A stretch of DNA of 64,000 bases from Pseudomonas putida (GTDB lineage Bacteria > Pseudomonadota > Gammaproteobacteria > Pseudomonadales > Pseudomonadaceae). The stretch is taken from NCBI RefSeq assembly GCF_028682455.1, contig NZ_JANHLD010000001.1, positions 62,001 to 126,000 on the forward strand, read 5' to 3'. A program made the position numbers and the translations under genes. This document shows, piece after piece, positions 9,312-18,154 of this stretch. The notes beneath the pieces were generated by a model. The model was not told the origin of the DNA. It made no database searches and saw only the letters and a program-made list of their open reading frames with translations. Numbering within the stretch: the stretch's first letter is position 1; each line of letters starts with the position of its first letter.

Positions 9312-10121
9312 ATGCAGAACCGCATGATGATTACTGGCGCAGGCTCGGGGCTCGGTCGTGAGATCGCATTGCGCTGGGCGCGCGAGGGATGGCAGCTGGC
9401 ATTGGCCGATGTCAACGAGGCCGGCCTCAAGGAAACCCTGGCGTTGGTCCGGGAGGTGGGTGGGCAAGGCTTCGTGCAGCGCTGCGATGTGCGTGACTAC
9501 AGCCAGCTGACCGCCTTGGCGCAGGCGTGCGAGGAGAAGTTCGGCGGCATCGATGTGATCGTCAACAATGCCGGGGTTGCCGCTGGCGGCTTTTTCTCGG
9601 AGCTGTCGCTGGAAGACTGGGACTGGCAGATCGCGATCAACCTCATGGGTGTGGTCAAGGGCTGCAAGGCCTTCCTGCCGCTGCTCGAGCGCAGCAAGGG
9701 GCGGATCATCAACATCGCCTCGATGGCGGCGCTGATGCAAGGGCCGGCCATGAGCAACTACAACGTGGCCAAGGCGGGAGTGCTGGCCCTCTCTGAAAGC
9801 CTGCTCATCGAGTTGCGCCAGCAGGAAGTGGCGGTGCATGTGGTGTGCCCGTCGTTCTTCCAGACCAACCTGCTCGATTCGTTCCGCGGCCCGACCCCGG
9901 CAATGAAGGCCCAGGTGGGCAAGTTGCTGGAAAGCTCGCCGATCACTGCTGCCGACATCGCCGACTACATCTATCAGCAGGTCGCCGCTGGCGAGTTCAT
10001 GATCCTGCCTCACGAACTGGGCCGCGAAGCCTGGAAGCTCAAGCAGCGCGACCCCCAACGGCTCTATGACGAAATGGCCGTCATGGCCGAGAAGATGCGC
10101 GCCAAGGCGAAACCCGTGTAG
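9312..10121 (+). CDS. SDR family oxidoreductase
   Basis: A 269-residue classical short-chain dehydrogenase/reductase. The NAD(P)-binding TGAGSGLG is near residues 7-14, NNAG near 87-90, the catalytic serine is in IASMAAL and the YNVAK Tyr/Lys pair is near 152-156. The substrate is not predictable. The ATG at 9312 is chosen because the glycine-rich motif then sits at the usual distance from the N-terminus; a GTG at 9246 would add 22 unlikely residues. Confidence 0.85.
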   Translation: MQNRMMITGAGSGLGREIALRWAREGWQLALADVNEAGLKETLALVREVGGQGFVQRCDVRDYSQLTALAQACEEKFGGIDVIVNNAGVAAGGFFSELSLEDWDWQIAINLMGVVKGCKAFLPLLERSKGRIINIASMAALMQGPAMSNYNVAKAGVLALSESLLIELRQQEVAVHVVCPSFFQTNLLDSFRGPTPAMKAQVGKLLESSPITAADIADYIYQQVAAGEFMILPHELGREAWKLKQRDPQRLYDEMAVMAEKMRAKAKPV

Positions 10122-10174
10122 GAGCGGGAATCAGTTACCCTAGGCCGTTTTTCAACTGGGCCAGGATTGCTGAA

Positions 10175-10507
10175 GTGATCAATTACCTGTGGTTTTTCCT
10201 CGCGGCGATTTTCGAGATCGCCGGTTGCTATGGCTTCTACATGTGGCTGCGGCTGGGCAAGAGTGCCTGGTGGATCGCCCCCGCGCTGGTCAGCCTGACC
10301 CTGTTTGCACTGATCCTTACCCGCGTCGAGGCCGCCTATGCTGGACGCGCCTATGCAGCTTATGGCGGCATCTACATTGTCACGTCGTTGCTCTGGCTGG
10401 CATTCGTCGAACGGGCACGGCCCTTGGGCAGTGACTGGATAGGCGCGCTGCTCTGTGTACTGGGCGCCAGCATTATTGTGCTGGGCCCCCGACTGCAAAG
10501 TGCTTGA
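10175..10507 (+). CDS. ynfA: YnfA family small membrane protein (UPF0060)
   Basis: A 110-residue protein with four membrane helices and the family features [14 protein letters not shown] and YAAYGGIYI. YnfA proteins belong to the drug/metabolite superfamily and resemble SMR efflux subunits. The start is a GTG at 10175; no nearer ATG is in frame. Confidence 0.88.
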   Translation: MINYLWFFLAAIFEIAGCYGFYMWLRLGKSAWWIAPALVSLTLFALILTRVEAAYAGRAYAAYGGIYIVTSLLWLAFVERARPLGSDWIGALLCVLGASIIVLGPRLQSA

Positions 10508-10642
10508 GTGCGTAGAAAATCGGGTAGTTTGTAGGTTAATTCGCTGATTCTGGTAGGAATAGGCTAATTAATCGTCAGAGTATTGAAGGGGGCAAGCGCC
10601 CCGTGCAGTCTCCGAACTCTCAGCACAGTGGAGGATCGGAGC

Positions 10643-10825
10643 ATGTTGGTCATAGGCCGCGAAATAGGCGAAGTCATCGCCATTGACGATCACATCAAGG
10701 TCAAGGTGTTGTCGGTCGACGGAAACGTGGTGCGCTTTGGGGTCAGCGCACCTCGTCACATCGAAGTGCACCGGGCGGAAGTCCACCAACAGATCGCCGC
10801 GCAAAAGGTCAAGTCCGAGCCGTAG
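10643..10825 (+). CDS. csrA: CsrA/RsmA family translational regulator
   Basis: A 60-residue CsrA family protein starting MLVIGREIGEVIAIDDHIKVKVL, with the conserved RNA-binding VSAPRHIEVHR segment (GVSAPRHIEVHRAEV). CsrA dimers bind GGA motifs near ribosome-binding sites to repress or stabilise mRNAs. The first strand reads MLVIGREIGE rather than the MLILTRKVGE typical of RsmA/RsmE, so this is a divergent paralogue. A GGAGGATCGGAG region precedes the ATG, so autoregulation through its own GGA motifs is possible. Its TAG directly abuts the yheU stop on the other strand. Confidence 0.9.
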   Translation: MLVIGREIGEVIAIDDHIKVKVLSVDGNVVRFGVSAPRHIEVHRAEVHQQIAAQKVKSEP

Positions 10826-11053
10826 TCAGTCGAACAGTTCCTTGGGCACGTCGTGCTTGGCCAACAGTTGGCATTGCTGGCTTTCGAGGTCGAACAGGAT
10901 GAACGCCTGCTTTTTCGCCAGCGCCTGTCGCACCCGCAGTACGCGGGTTTCCAGTGGGGTGTCGTCACCGTTGTCAGTGCCGTCGCGGGTGACGAAATCC
11001 TCGATCAGGCGGGTGAGGGTTTCGGCTTCCAGTTGTTCGTAGGGAATCAGCAT
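10826..11053 (-). CDS. yheU: YheU family protein (UPF0270)
   Basis: A 75-residue protein starting MLIPYEQLEAETLTRLIEDFVTRDGTD, the YheU/UPF0270 signature. Function unknown. It converges on csrA with no intervening base. Confidence 0.88.
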   Translation of the reverse strand: MLIPYEQLEAETLTRLIEDFVTRDGTDNGDDTPLETRVLRVRQALAKKQAFILFDLESQQCQLLAKHDVPKELFD

Positions 11054-11118
11054 GGGCAGGGCAGGTTTGGCGAAATGTGACGGTATGCTACGCCAAAGCT
11101 GCCCTGACTGTGTAGGCG

Positions 11119-12303
11119 CTAGTGCTTGTTGCCGATCAGGCTGTCGACTGTAGGCACGCGGGTTTCGGTTTCCATCTGTGCGTCATGTTCCAACTGATGG
11201 CTGAAGCTTTCCAGTGAGCTCCCGGCGGCCTGCGAGTCGCTGGCAAATACCGGTGGACTCAGCAGGTAGGCGGTCAACAAGCGGCTCAAGGCGGCCAGGC
11301 TGTCGATATGGGTGCGCTCGTAGCCGTGGGTGGCATCGCAGCCGAAGGCCAGCAACGCGGTACGAATGTCGTGGCCTGCGGTGATCGCTGAATGGGCATC
11401 GCTGAAGTAATAGCGAAACAGGTCACGGCGAGCCGGCAGTTCGTTTTCGCGGGCCAGCTTCAGCAAGTGGCGAGACAGGTGATAGTCGTAGGGGCCGGCC
11501 GAGTCCTGCATTGCCACGCTCACCGCGTGCTCGCTGGAGTGCTGGCCCGGGGCGACCGGGGCGATGTCGATACCGACGAACTCACTGACATCCCAGGGGA
11601 GGGCCGCCGCGGCACCGGAGCCGGTTTCCTCGGTGATGGTGAACAGCGGATGGCAGTCGATCAACGGTTGCGCACCGCTGTCGACCACCGCCTTGAGCGA
11701 GGCCAGCAAAGCGGCCACGCCGGCCTTGTCGTCCAGGTGACGGGCACTGATATGGCCGCTTTCGGTGAACTCCGGCAGCGGGTCGAATGCCACGAAGTCA
11801 CCGATATCGATACCCAGGGACTGGCAATCAGCCCGGGTGGTGCAGTAGGCGTCCAGGCGCAATTCAATATGTTCCCAGCTCACCGGCATCTGGTCGATGG
11901 CGGTGTTGTAGGCATGCCCGCTGGCCATCAAGGGCAGTACGCTGCCGCGCAACACGCCGTTGTCGGTAAACACGCTGACCCGGCTGCCTTCGGCAAACCG
12001 GCTCGACCAGCAGCCCACCGGCGCCAACGACAGGCGACCGTTTTCCTGGATGGCGCGGACGCTGGCGCCAATGGTGTCCAGGTGGGCGGAAACGGCCCGG
12101 TCGGGCGAGCTTTTAAGGCCCTTGAGAGTGGCGCGAATGGTGCCGCGGCGCGTCAGTTCGAAGGGAATGCCGAGCTCTTCGAGGCGCTCGGCCACATAGC
12201 GCACGATGGTGTCGGTAAAGCCGGTGGGGCTGGGAATGGCGAGCATCTCCAGCAGCACCTTTTGCAGGTAGTTGAGGTCTGGTTCCGGAAGTTGTTCGGT
12301 CAT
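11119..12303 (-). CDS. Osmoprotectant NAGGN system M42-type peptidase
   Basis: A 394-residue metallopeptidase-like protein of the M42/M20 clan. Metal ligands are visible in VSAHLDTIGA (H, D), HLDDKAG (D), TEETGSG (E) and GIDIAP (D), and the terminal histidine is in THGYERTH. It is the third gene of the NAGGN (N-acetylglutaminylglutamine amide) operon, 14 nt downstream of ngg, and this family occurs with that operon. Its role, perhaps turnover of the dipeptide, is not established. The ATG at 12303 follows AGGAGGCCGC; an alternative ATG at 12321 overlaps the ngg stop. Confidence 0.85.
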   Translation of the reverse strand: MTEQLPEPDLNYLQKVLLEMLAIPSPTGFTDTIVRYVAERLEELGIPFELTRRGTIRATLKGLKSSPDRAVSAHLDTIGASVRAIQENGRLSLAPVGCWSSRFAEGSRVSVFTDNGVLRGSVLPLMASGHAYNTAIDQMPVSWEHIELRLDAYCTTRADCQSLGIDIGDFVAFDPLPEFTESGHISARHLDDKAGVAALLASLKAVVDSGAQPLIDCHPLFTITEETGSGAAAALPWDVSEFVGIDIAPVAPGQHSSEHAVSVAMQDSAGPYDYHLSRHLLKLARENELPARRDLFRYYFSDAHSAITAGHDIRTALLAFGCDATHGYERTHIDSLAALSRLLTAYLLSPPVFASDSQAAGSSLESFSHQLEHDAQMETETRVPTVDSLIGNKH

Positions 12304-12317
12304 GCGGCCTCCTGTGA

Positions 12318-14063
12318 TCATGGGGCCGGCCGGCTGTGGGGAAACAGCAGGTCGACGAAACGTTCGGCGGTGGGTTGCGGTTCATGGTTGGCCAGGCCGA
12401 CCCGTTCGTTGGCTTCGATGAAAACGTGCTCGGGCTGATCGGCCGCCGCGACCATCAGGTCCAGGCCGACCACCGGGATGTCCAGGGCACGGGCAGCGCG
12501 CACGGCAGCGTCTACCAGCACCGGGTGGAGGCGATCGGTGACGTCTTCCAGGCATCCACCGGTGTGCAGGTTGGCGGTGCGGCGCACGGCCAGGCGCTTG
12601 CCCGCGGGCAATACCGTGTCGTAATCGACGCCGGCGGCCTGCAGGGTGCGATGGGTTTCGTCGTCCAGCGGAATACGGCTCTCACCGCCGGTGGCGGCCT
12701 GGCGCCTGCGGCTTTGCGCCTCGATCAGCGCGCCCACCGCCTGTTGCCCGTCGCCGACCACCTGCGCCGGATGGCGAATGGCAGCGGCCACCACTTCAAA
12801 GCCGATGACCACGATGCGCAGGTCCAGGCCCTGGTGAAAGCTTTCGAGCAACACGCGGCTGTCGAAGCGCCGGGCGTTTTCCACCGCCCGGTTGATTTCC
12901 TCAAGAGTAGTCAGGTTGACTGCCACTCCCTGGCCCTGTTCGCCATCCAGTGGCTTGACCACCACCGCGCCATGGTCCTCCAGAAAGGCCAGGTTATCGT
13001 CGGCACTGCCCACCAACTGTTGGGCCGGCAGGCGCAGGCCTGCCTGCTTGAGCGTCCGGTGGGTCAGGCTCTTGTCCTGGCACAAGATCATGCTCACAGC
13101 GCTGGTCAAATCGCTCAGCGATTCACGACAGCGTATCCGCCGGCCGCCCAGGCTGAGGGTGAACAGTCCGGCATCGGCATCATCGACCTGCACATCAATA
13201 CCGCGTCGGTAGGCTTCCTCGACAATGATTCGCGCATAGGGATTTAGCCCGGCCTGGGGCCCCGGCCCCAGGAACAACGGCTGATTGATGCCGTTCTTGC
13301 GCTTGACCGCGAAGGTCGGCAGGGTGCGAAACCCCAGTTTGGCGTACAGGCGCTTGGCCTGGCGGTTGTCGTGCAGCACCGAGAGGTCCAGGCAGCTCAG
13401 GCCGCGGCTCATGAAATGCTCGATCAGGTGGCGCACCAGCACCTCGCCAACGCCAGGGCGGGTGCACTGCGGGTCCACCGCCAGGCACCACAGGCTGCTG
13501 CCGTGCTCGGGATCGGCAAAGGCCTTTTCATGGTTCAGGCCCATGACGCTGCCGATGACTGCGCCGCTGTCTTCGTCTTCGGCCAGCCAATACACCGGCC
13601 CGCCAAGGTGATGCGGGGTGAGCCGCGCAGGATCGATGGGCAGCATGCCGCGGGCCAGGTACAACGCGTTGATCGCTTGCCAGTCGCTGTCGCTCTGGGC
13701 GCGACGGATACCAAAGCCGCGAAACACGCGCTGGGCCTGGCGGTAGTCGCTGAACCACAGGCGCAGGGTGTCGGAAGGGTCGAGGAACAGTTGATGAGGC
13801 GCCTGGGCCAGCACTTGTTGCGGCGCCGCCACGTACAAGGCGATATCGCGCTCACCGGGACGCTCGTCCTGCAAGGCGCTGGCCAGGCTGGCGGGGTCCG
13901 GGTAGGTGTGGCCGATCAACAGGCGACCCCAGCCGCAATGCAGCGAGCGCGGCTGATCGTGGGGGTCGCTGCCGTCGCCGGCCAGCTGCGCCTGTAAACG
14001 CTCATAGGTTGGCACCTGGCCGCGTACCAGGCGCTGGCCATAGGGTGAGGCATGGGCTTTCAT
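12318..14063 (-). CDS. ngg: N-acetylglutaminylglutamine synthetase
   Basis: A 581-residue two-domain enzyme: a GNAT acetyltransferase domain (about 115-265, with acetyl-CoA loop CTRPGVGEVLVRHL) and an ATP-grasp ligase domain (about 290-575, with VVKPLDGEQGQGV and FIEANERVG). It acetylates glutamine and joins it to a second glutamine to form N-acetylglutaminylglutamine, the precursor of the compatible solute NAGGN. It lies 3 nt downstream of the amidotransferase gene in a compact operon expected to respond to osmotic stress. Confidence 0.92.
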   Translation of the reverse strand: MKAHASPYGQRLVRGQVPTYERLQAQLAGDGSDPHDQPRSLHCGWGRLLIGHTYPDPASLASALQDERPGERDIALYVAAPQQVLAQAPHQLFLDPSDTLRLWFSDYRQAQRVFRGFGIRRAQSDSDWQAINALYLARGMLPIDPARLTPHHLGGPVYWLAEDEDSGAVIGSVMGLNHEKAFADPEHGSSLWCLAVDPQCTRPGVGEVLVRHLIEHFMSRGLSCLDLSVLHDNRQAKRLYAKLGFRTLPTFAVKRKNGINQPLFLGPGPQAGLNPYARIIVEEAYRRGIDVQVDDADAGLFTLSLGGRRIRCRESLSDLTSAVSMILCQDKSLTHRTLKQAGLRLPAQQLVGSADDNLAFLEDHGAVVVKPLDGEQGQGVAVNLTTLEEINRAVENARRFDSRVLLESFHQGLDLRIVVIGFEVVAAAIRHPAQVVGDGQQAVGALIEAQSRRRQAATGGESRIPLDDETHRTLQAAGVDYDTVLPAGKRLAVRRTANLHTGGCLEDVTDRLHPVLVDAAVRAARALDIPVVGLDLMVAAADQPEHVFIEANERVGLANHEPQPTAERFVDLLFPHSRPAP

Positions 14064-14066
14064 CGG

Positions 14067-15854
14067 TCAGATTCCTTGTTCGCTGAGCCACAGGTTCAAG
14101 GCTGCCAGTTGCCACAGTTTCGACCCGCGCAGCGGCGTCAGTTGGCCATGCGGGTCGCTGAGCAGGCGGTCCAGGGCGGCGGGCTCGAACAGGCCGCGGT
14201 CCTGGCTTGGGTCAAGCAGAAGTTCACGCACCCAGTCGAGGGTCGCACCCTGCAGGTGCTTGAGCCCGGGCACCGGGAAGTACCCCTTCTTGCGGTCGAT
14301 GACTTCGCTGGGAATGACCAGGCGAGCCGCTTCCTTGAGCACCTGCTTGCCGCCGTCGGGCAGCTTGAAGCGCGCGGGAATGCGCGCCGACAGCTCCACC
14401 AGGCGATAGTCGAGGAACGGCGTGCGTGCTTCCAGGCCCCAGGCCATGGTCATGTTGTCGACCCGCTTGACCGGGTCATCGACCAGCATCACCGTGCTGT
14501 CCAGGCGCAGCGCCTTGTCTACGGCGTCAGCGGCGCCCGGTTGGGCAAAATGCTGGCGGACGAAGTCGCCGGCGGCGTCGTGCTCGAGCCGCCAGGGTTG
14601 CTGCACGGTGGCGGCGTAGTCGTCGTAGCTGCGGTCGAAGAAGGCATTACGGTAAGCGGCATAGGGATTCTGGGCGCCATCCACCTGCGGGTACCAATGA
14701 TAACCGGCGAACAATTCGTCGGCACCCTGGCCGCTTTGCACCACCTTGCAGTGCTTGGCCACTTCCCGCGAGAGCAGGTAGAAGGCAATGCAGTCGTGGC
14801 TGACCATCGGCTCGCTCATGGCACGAAAGGCTGCAGGCAATTGCTCGATGATTTCCCGCTCGTCGATGCGCAATTGATGATGGCGAGTGCCGTAGTGACG
14901 GGCGATGAGGTCCGAATACTGGAACTCGTCACCGCGCTCGCCGCCGGCATCTTCAAAACCAATGGAGAAGGTCGACAGGTCCTCGACGCCCACTTCGCGC
15001 AGCAGTCCCACCAGCAGGCTCGAATCGACGCCGCCGGAAAGCAGCACGCCGACATCCACCGCCGCCCGCTGACGAATCGCCACGGCTTCACGGGTGCTGT
15101 CCAGCACTCGCTCGCGCCAGTCTTCCAGGGTCAGCTGTTGCTCGTCGGTGTGCGGGCCATAGTGCAGTTGCCACCAGACCTGCTGTTCGGTACGGCCCTG
15201 GGCGTCGATACGCATCCAGGTCGCCGGCGGCAGTTTCTCGACATTGGCCAGCAAGGTGCGCGGTGCTGGCACCACGGCGTGGAAATTGAGGTAGTGGTTC
15301 AGGGCCACCGGATCGAGCATCGGATCGATGTCGCCGCCTTGTAGCAGGGCGGGCAGGCTCGAGGCGAAGCGCAGCCGCTCGCCATTGCGCGACAGGTACA
15401 ACGGCTTGACCCCGAGTCGGTCGCGGGCCAGGAACAGTTGCTGGGTATCGCGCTCCCAGATCGCCAGGGCGAACATGCCATTCAGGCGTGGCAGCAGCTC
15501 GGCGCCCCAGGCGTGATAGCCCTTGAGCAGCACCTCGGTGTCGCCGTCGGAGTAGAAGGCGTAGCCGAGACTTTCCAGCTCGCTGCGCAGTTCGGGGAAG
15601 TTGTAGATGGCGCCGTTGAAGGCCAGCGAAAGGCCCAGCTGGTTATCGACCATGGGTTGGGCCGAGCCGTCGGACAGGTCCATGATCTTCAGGCGGCGAT
15701 GGCCCAGGGCGATCGGCCCCTGGCTATGAAAGCCCCAGGCGTCGGGGCCGCGAGGTGCCAGGTGATGGGTGATCCGCTCGACCGCGGCGAGGTCCGCCGG
15801 GCGTGGTGGGTGGGCAACAGGGGTGAAACGAAACTCTCCAGCTAATCCGCACAT
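14067..15854 (-). CDS. asnO: N-acetylglutaminylglutamine amidotransferase
   Basis: A 595-residue class II glutamine amidotransferase of the asparagine-synthetase type. The nucleophile is Cys2 (MCGLAGEF); the glutaminase domain spans about 1-220 and the synthetase domain about 240-580, with the ATP pyrophosphatase loop LSGGVDSSLL. It converts N-acetylglutaminylglutamine to its amide, NAGGN. It is the first gene of the operon, and the promoter must lie in the 160 bp upstream. Confidence 0.92.
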   Translation of the reverse strand: MCGLAGEFRFTPVAHPPRPADLAAVERITHHLAPRGPDAWGFHSQGPIALGHRRLKIMDLSDGSAQPMVDNQLGLSLAFNGAIYNFPELRSELESLGYAFYSDGDTEVLLKGYHAWGAELLPRLNGMFALAIWERDTQQLFLARDRLGVKPLYLSRNGERLRFASSLPALLQGGDIDPMLDPVALNHYLNFHAVVPAPRTLLANVEKLPPATWMRIDAQGRTEQQVWWQLHYGPHTDEQQLTLEDWRERVLDSTREAVAIRQRAAVDVGVLLSGGVDSSLLVGLLREVGVEDLSTFSIGFEDAGGERGDEFQYSDLIARHYGTRHHQLRIDEREIIEQLPAAFRAMSEPMVSHDCIAFYLLSREVAKHCKVVQSGQGADELFAGYHWYPQVDGAQNPYAAYRNAFFDRSYDDYAATVQQPWRLEHDAAGDFVRQHFAQPGAADAVDKALRLDSTVMLVDDPVKRVDNMTMAWGLEARTPFLDYRLVELSARIPARFKLPDGGKQVLKEAARLVIPSEVIDRKKGYFPVPGLKHLQGATLDWVRELLLDPSQDRGLFEPAALDRLLSDPHGQLTPLRGSKLWQLAALNLWLSEQGI

Positions 15855-15966
15855 AAGTCCTTACCGGTTTTGCCGTTGGGGAAGGTGCCTGAACCCAGGC
15901 ACATGGAAACTGACCGGGGCGGATAGCGAGAGTTTTATATCAATACGTTATAAGCGGGAGCGACAA

Positions 15967-16036
15967 GCTTTAAGCGGCAAGCTGCAAGCGAACCGCTCTT
16001 GCCTTAACTTGCTGCTTATAGCTTGCCGCTTGCAGC
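15967..16036. repeat. Inverted repeat overlapping the end of mnmC
   Basis: Two 23-nt arms (15967-15989 and 16014-16036) are inverted copies with only a few mismatches, sharing the AAGCGGCAAGCT core, with a 24-nt loop. There is no T run. The right arm contains the mnmC stop codon and its last six sense codons. It resembles a dispersed Pseudomonas repeat of the GCTTGCCGCTTGCAGC type, but copy number cannot be judged from one window. Confidence 0.7.
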
Positions 16037-18016
16037 GGTCTTTTTCCCCCTGATCAGATCACGGAGCATGAAGCGGTTGGGGTGGCAGGCTTCAGCGACG
16101 CTGCGCGGGACCGGCAGCGGGGCGTTGTCGGCCCAGGCGGCGATCAGTTCGCCCGACAGGGGCGCGGTGATCAGGCCGCGCGAGCCATGGCCGCTGTTGA
16201 CGTACAGGCCATCAAGCCAGGGGCATGGGGTGTCGGGTACCTGGCGGGCGTCCTTGGCCAGTACCGCGTAGTGCTGGTCGAACCCTTGCCGATCGGCCAG
16301 CGGTCCGACGATTGGCAGGTAGTCGGGGCTGGTGCAGCGGAACGCGGCCCGGCCTTGCAGCGTGTGCGGATCAAGGTGATGGGCGCCGAGGCGCTCGGCC
16401 AGGTCGCTGGAGATTTCTTCCAGCAAGGCCAGATTGCCGATATGTTCGCCAGCGGTGGGTGTCAGGTCGGTATTGTGGAAGTCGAAGCTGGCACCCAGGG
16501 TGTGTTCGCCCTCGCGAGGCGGCGCTACGTAGCCGTCGGCGCAGACCACGGTGGTAAGTGACTGGCTTTGCGTGGTGGCCGGCAGGCGGGTGATCTGGCC
16601 GCGAATGCGCTTGAGCGGCAGCGTTGCGCAGGGTTCGAACTGGTGGATGTCGGCGGCAGTCGCCAGCACCACCAGTGGCGCGCAGGCCAGCAGCTTGTCA
16701 CTCTCCCAGGCTTGCCAGAGGCCGTCGACCTTGCGCAATTGCAGCACCTGATGGTGGGTCAGCAAGGTGGTGTTTGGGTGCTGCAGTTGTGCCAGGCACA
16801 AGGCAGGCGGATGAACCCAGCCTCCCTCGGGGTAGAACAGCCCGCCACTGGCCAGGGTCACTCCCGCCACCGCTTCGGCGTGTTCACGGTCCAGGCGCTG
16901 CAGCAACTGCGGGTCGAAGGCATCGGCCAGCACGGCCTGGCGCTGGTCTTCCTTGGTATCGAAAGCCAGTTGCAAGACCCCGCAGTCATCCCAGTCGAGG
17001 CCGCGTTGCAGGGATTCAAGCTGGCGTCGGGTGTAGCCGAAACCGCTCAGAATCAGCCGTGACAACGCAGTGCCGTGGGCCGAGAGCTTGAGATAAAGCA
17101 CCCCTTGTGGATTGCCGGAGGCCTCGGCCGCGGGCGTTGCGTGGCGTTCCAGCACCGTGACCTTCCAGCCCCGGCGCGCCAGGCTCGCCGCTGTTGCGCA
17201 ACCGGCAAGCCCGGCACCCACCACCAGCGCATGGCGGGGGCCAGGCAGGGGAGCTGGGCGTCTGAACCAGGGGGCGGGAGCGGGGGCTTCGAGGTCGGTT
17301 GGCTGGCCATGAAATGCGCCACGCAGGATCTCCCACTTCTTGCCGATGCCCGGGATGCGCTTCATCTCGAAGCCCACCGCGATCAGTCCGCGGCGTACCC
17401 AGCCGGTGCTGGTGAAGGTGCCCAGGGTGGCATTGGCGGCCGACAGGCGTCCGACCTGGGCAAACAACTCCGGCGTCCACATCTGCGGGTTTTTTGCCGG
17501 GGCGAAACCGTCGAGGAACCAGGCATCGACCTGGGCGTCGAGTTGCGGTAGTTGTTCCAGGGCATCGCCGATCATCAGGGTCAGTTGGACCCGGCCGTGA
17601 TCGAAGCAAAAGGTCTGGAAACCTTCGTGCACCGCCACGTACTGGGCCAGCAACTGGGTGCTGAACGGCGCCAGTTCCGGCCACAGCGCCAGGGCGCGGG
17701 TCAGGTCGGCGCGACTGAGCGGGTACTTCTCCACACTGATGAAATGCAGGCGGGCGTCGGCGGTTGCGCAGTCGGCAAACAGCTGCCAGGCGCAGAAGAA
17801 ATTGAGCCCGGTGCCGAACCCGGTTTCACCGATCACCAGGCACTGGCCCGGCGCCAGCGCGCTGAAGCGCGCACGCAGGTCATTCTGTTCGATGAACACA
17901 TGGCGAGTCTCCTCCAGGCTCTGGTCCTTGGAAAAGTAGATGTCATCGAACTGGCGCGAATGGGGGCGGCCCTGGTCGTCCCAGTCGATCTGGGCGTAGT
18001 GGATTACATCGGTCAT
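16016..18016 (-). CDS. mnmC: Bifunctional tRNA mnm5U34 methyltransferase/FAD oxidoreductase MnmC
   Basis: A 666-residue fusion. The N-terminal methyltransferase (about 1-235) has the SAM loop VIGETGFGTGLNF and DGFAPAKNPQMW. The C-terminal FAD-dependent oxidoreductase has the dinucleotide motif VVGAGLAGCATA near residue 260. MnmC removes the carboxymethyl group from cmnm5U34 and methylates nm5U34 in tRNA wobble uridines. The C-terminal residues AASGKL are encoded within an inverted repeat and are probably a recent extension. Confidence 0.93.
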   Translation of the reverse strand: MTDVIHYAQIDWDDQGRPHSRQFDDIYFSKDQSLEETRHVFIEQNDLRARFSALAPGQCLVIGETGFGTGLNFFCAWQLFADCATADARLHFISVEKYPLSRADLTRALALWPELAPFSTQLLAQYVAVHEGFQTFCFDHGRVQLTLMIGDALEQLPQLDAQVDAWFLDGFAPAKNPQMWTPELFAQVGRLSAANATLGTFTSTGWVRRGLIAVGFEMKRIPGIGKKWEILRGAFHGQPTDLEAPAPAPWFRRPAPLPGPRHALVVGAGLAGCATAASLARRGWKVTVLERHATPAAEASGNPQGVLYLKLSAHGTALSRLILSGFGYTRRQLESLQRGLDWDDCGVLQLAFDTKEDQRQAVLADAFDPQLLQRLDREHAEAVAGVTLASGGLFYPEGGWVHPPALCLAQLQHPNTTLLTHHQVLQLRKVDGLWQAWESDKLLACAPLVVLATAADIHQFEPCATLPLKRIRGQITRLPATTQSQSLTTVVCADGYVAPPREGEHTLGASFDFHNTDLTPTAGEHIGNLALLEEISSDLAERLGAHHLDPHTLQGRAAFRCTSPDYLPIVGPLADRQGFDQHYAVLAKDARQVPDTPCPWLDGLYVNSGHGSRGLITAPLSGELIAAWADNAPLPVPRSVAEACHPNRFMLRDLIRGKKTAASGKL

Positions 18017-18154
18017 GGTCGGCTCAGGTCAGGCTAGAGCGGCATTTTAGCTGATCGACAGCCCGCTGTTGATTTGACCCTGGGCAATCTTTGCGCTCCC
18101 CGACAAAGCAGGCACAGATCCGCTAACCTTGCTTATCCAAGTAGGGAGCCTGGT

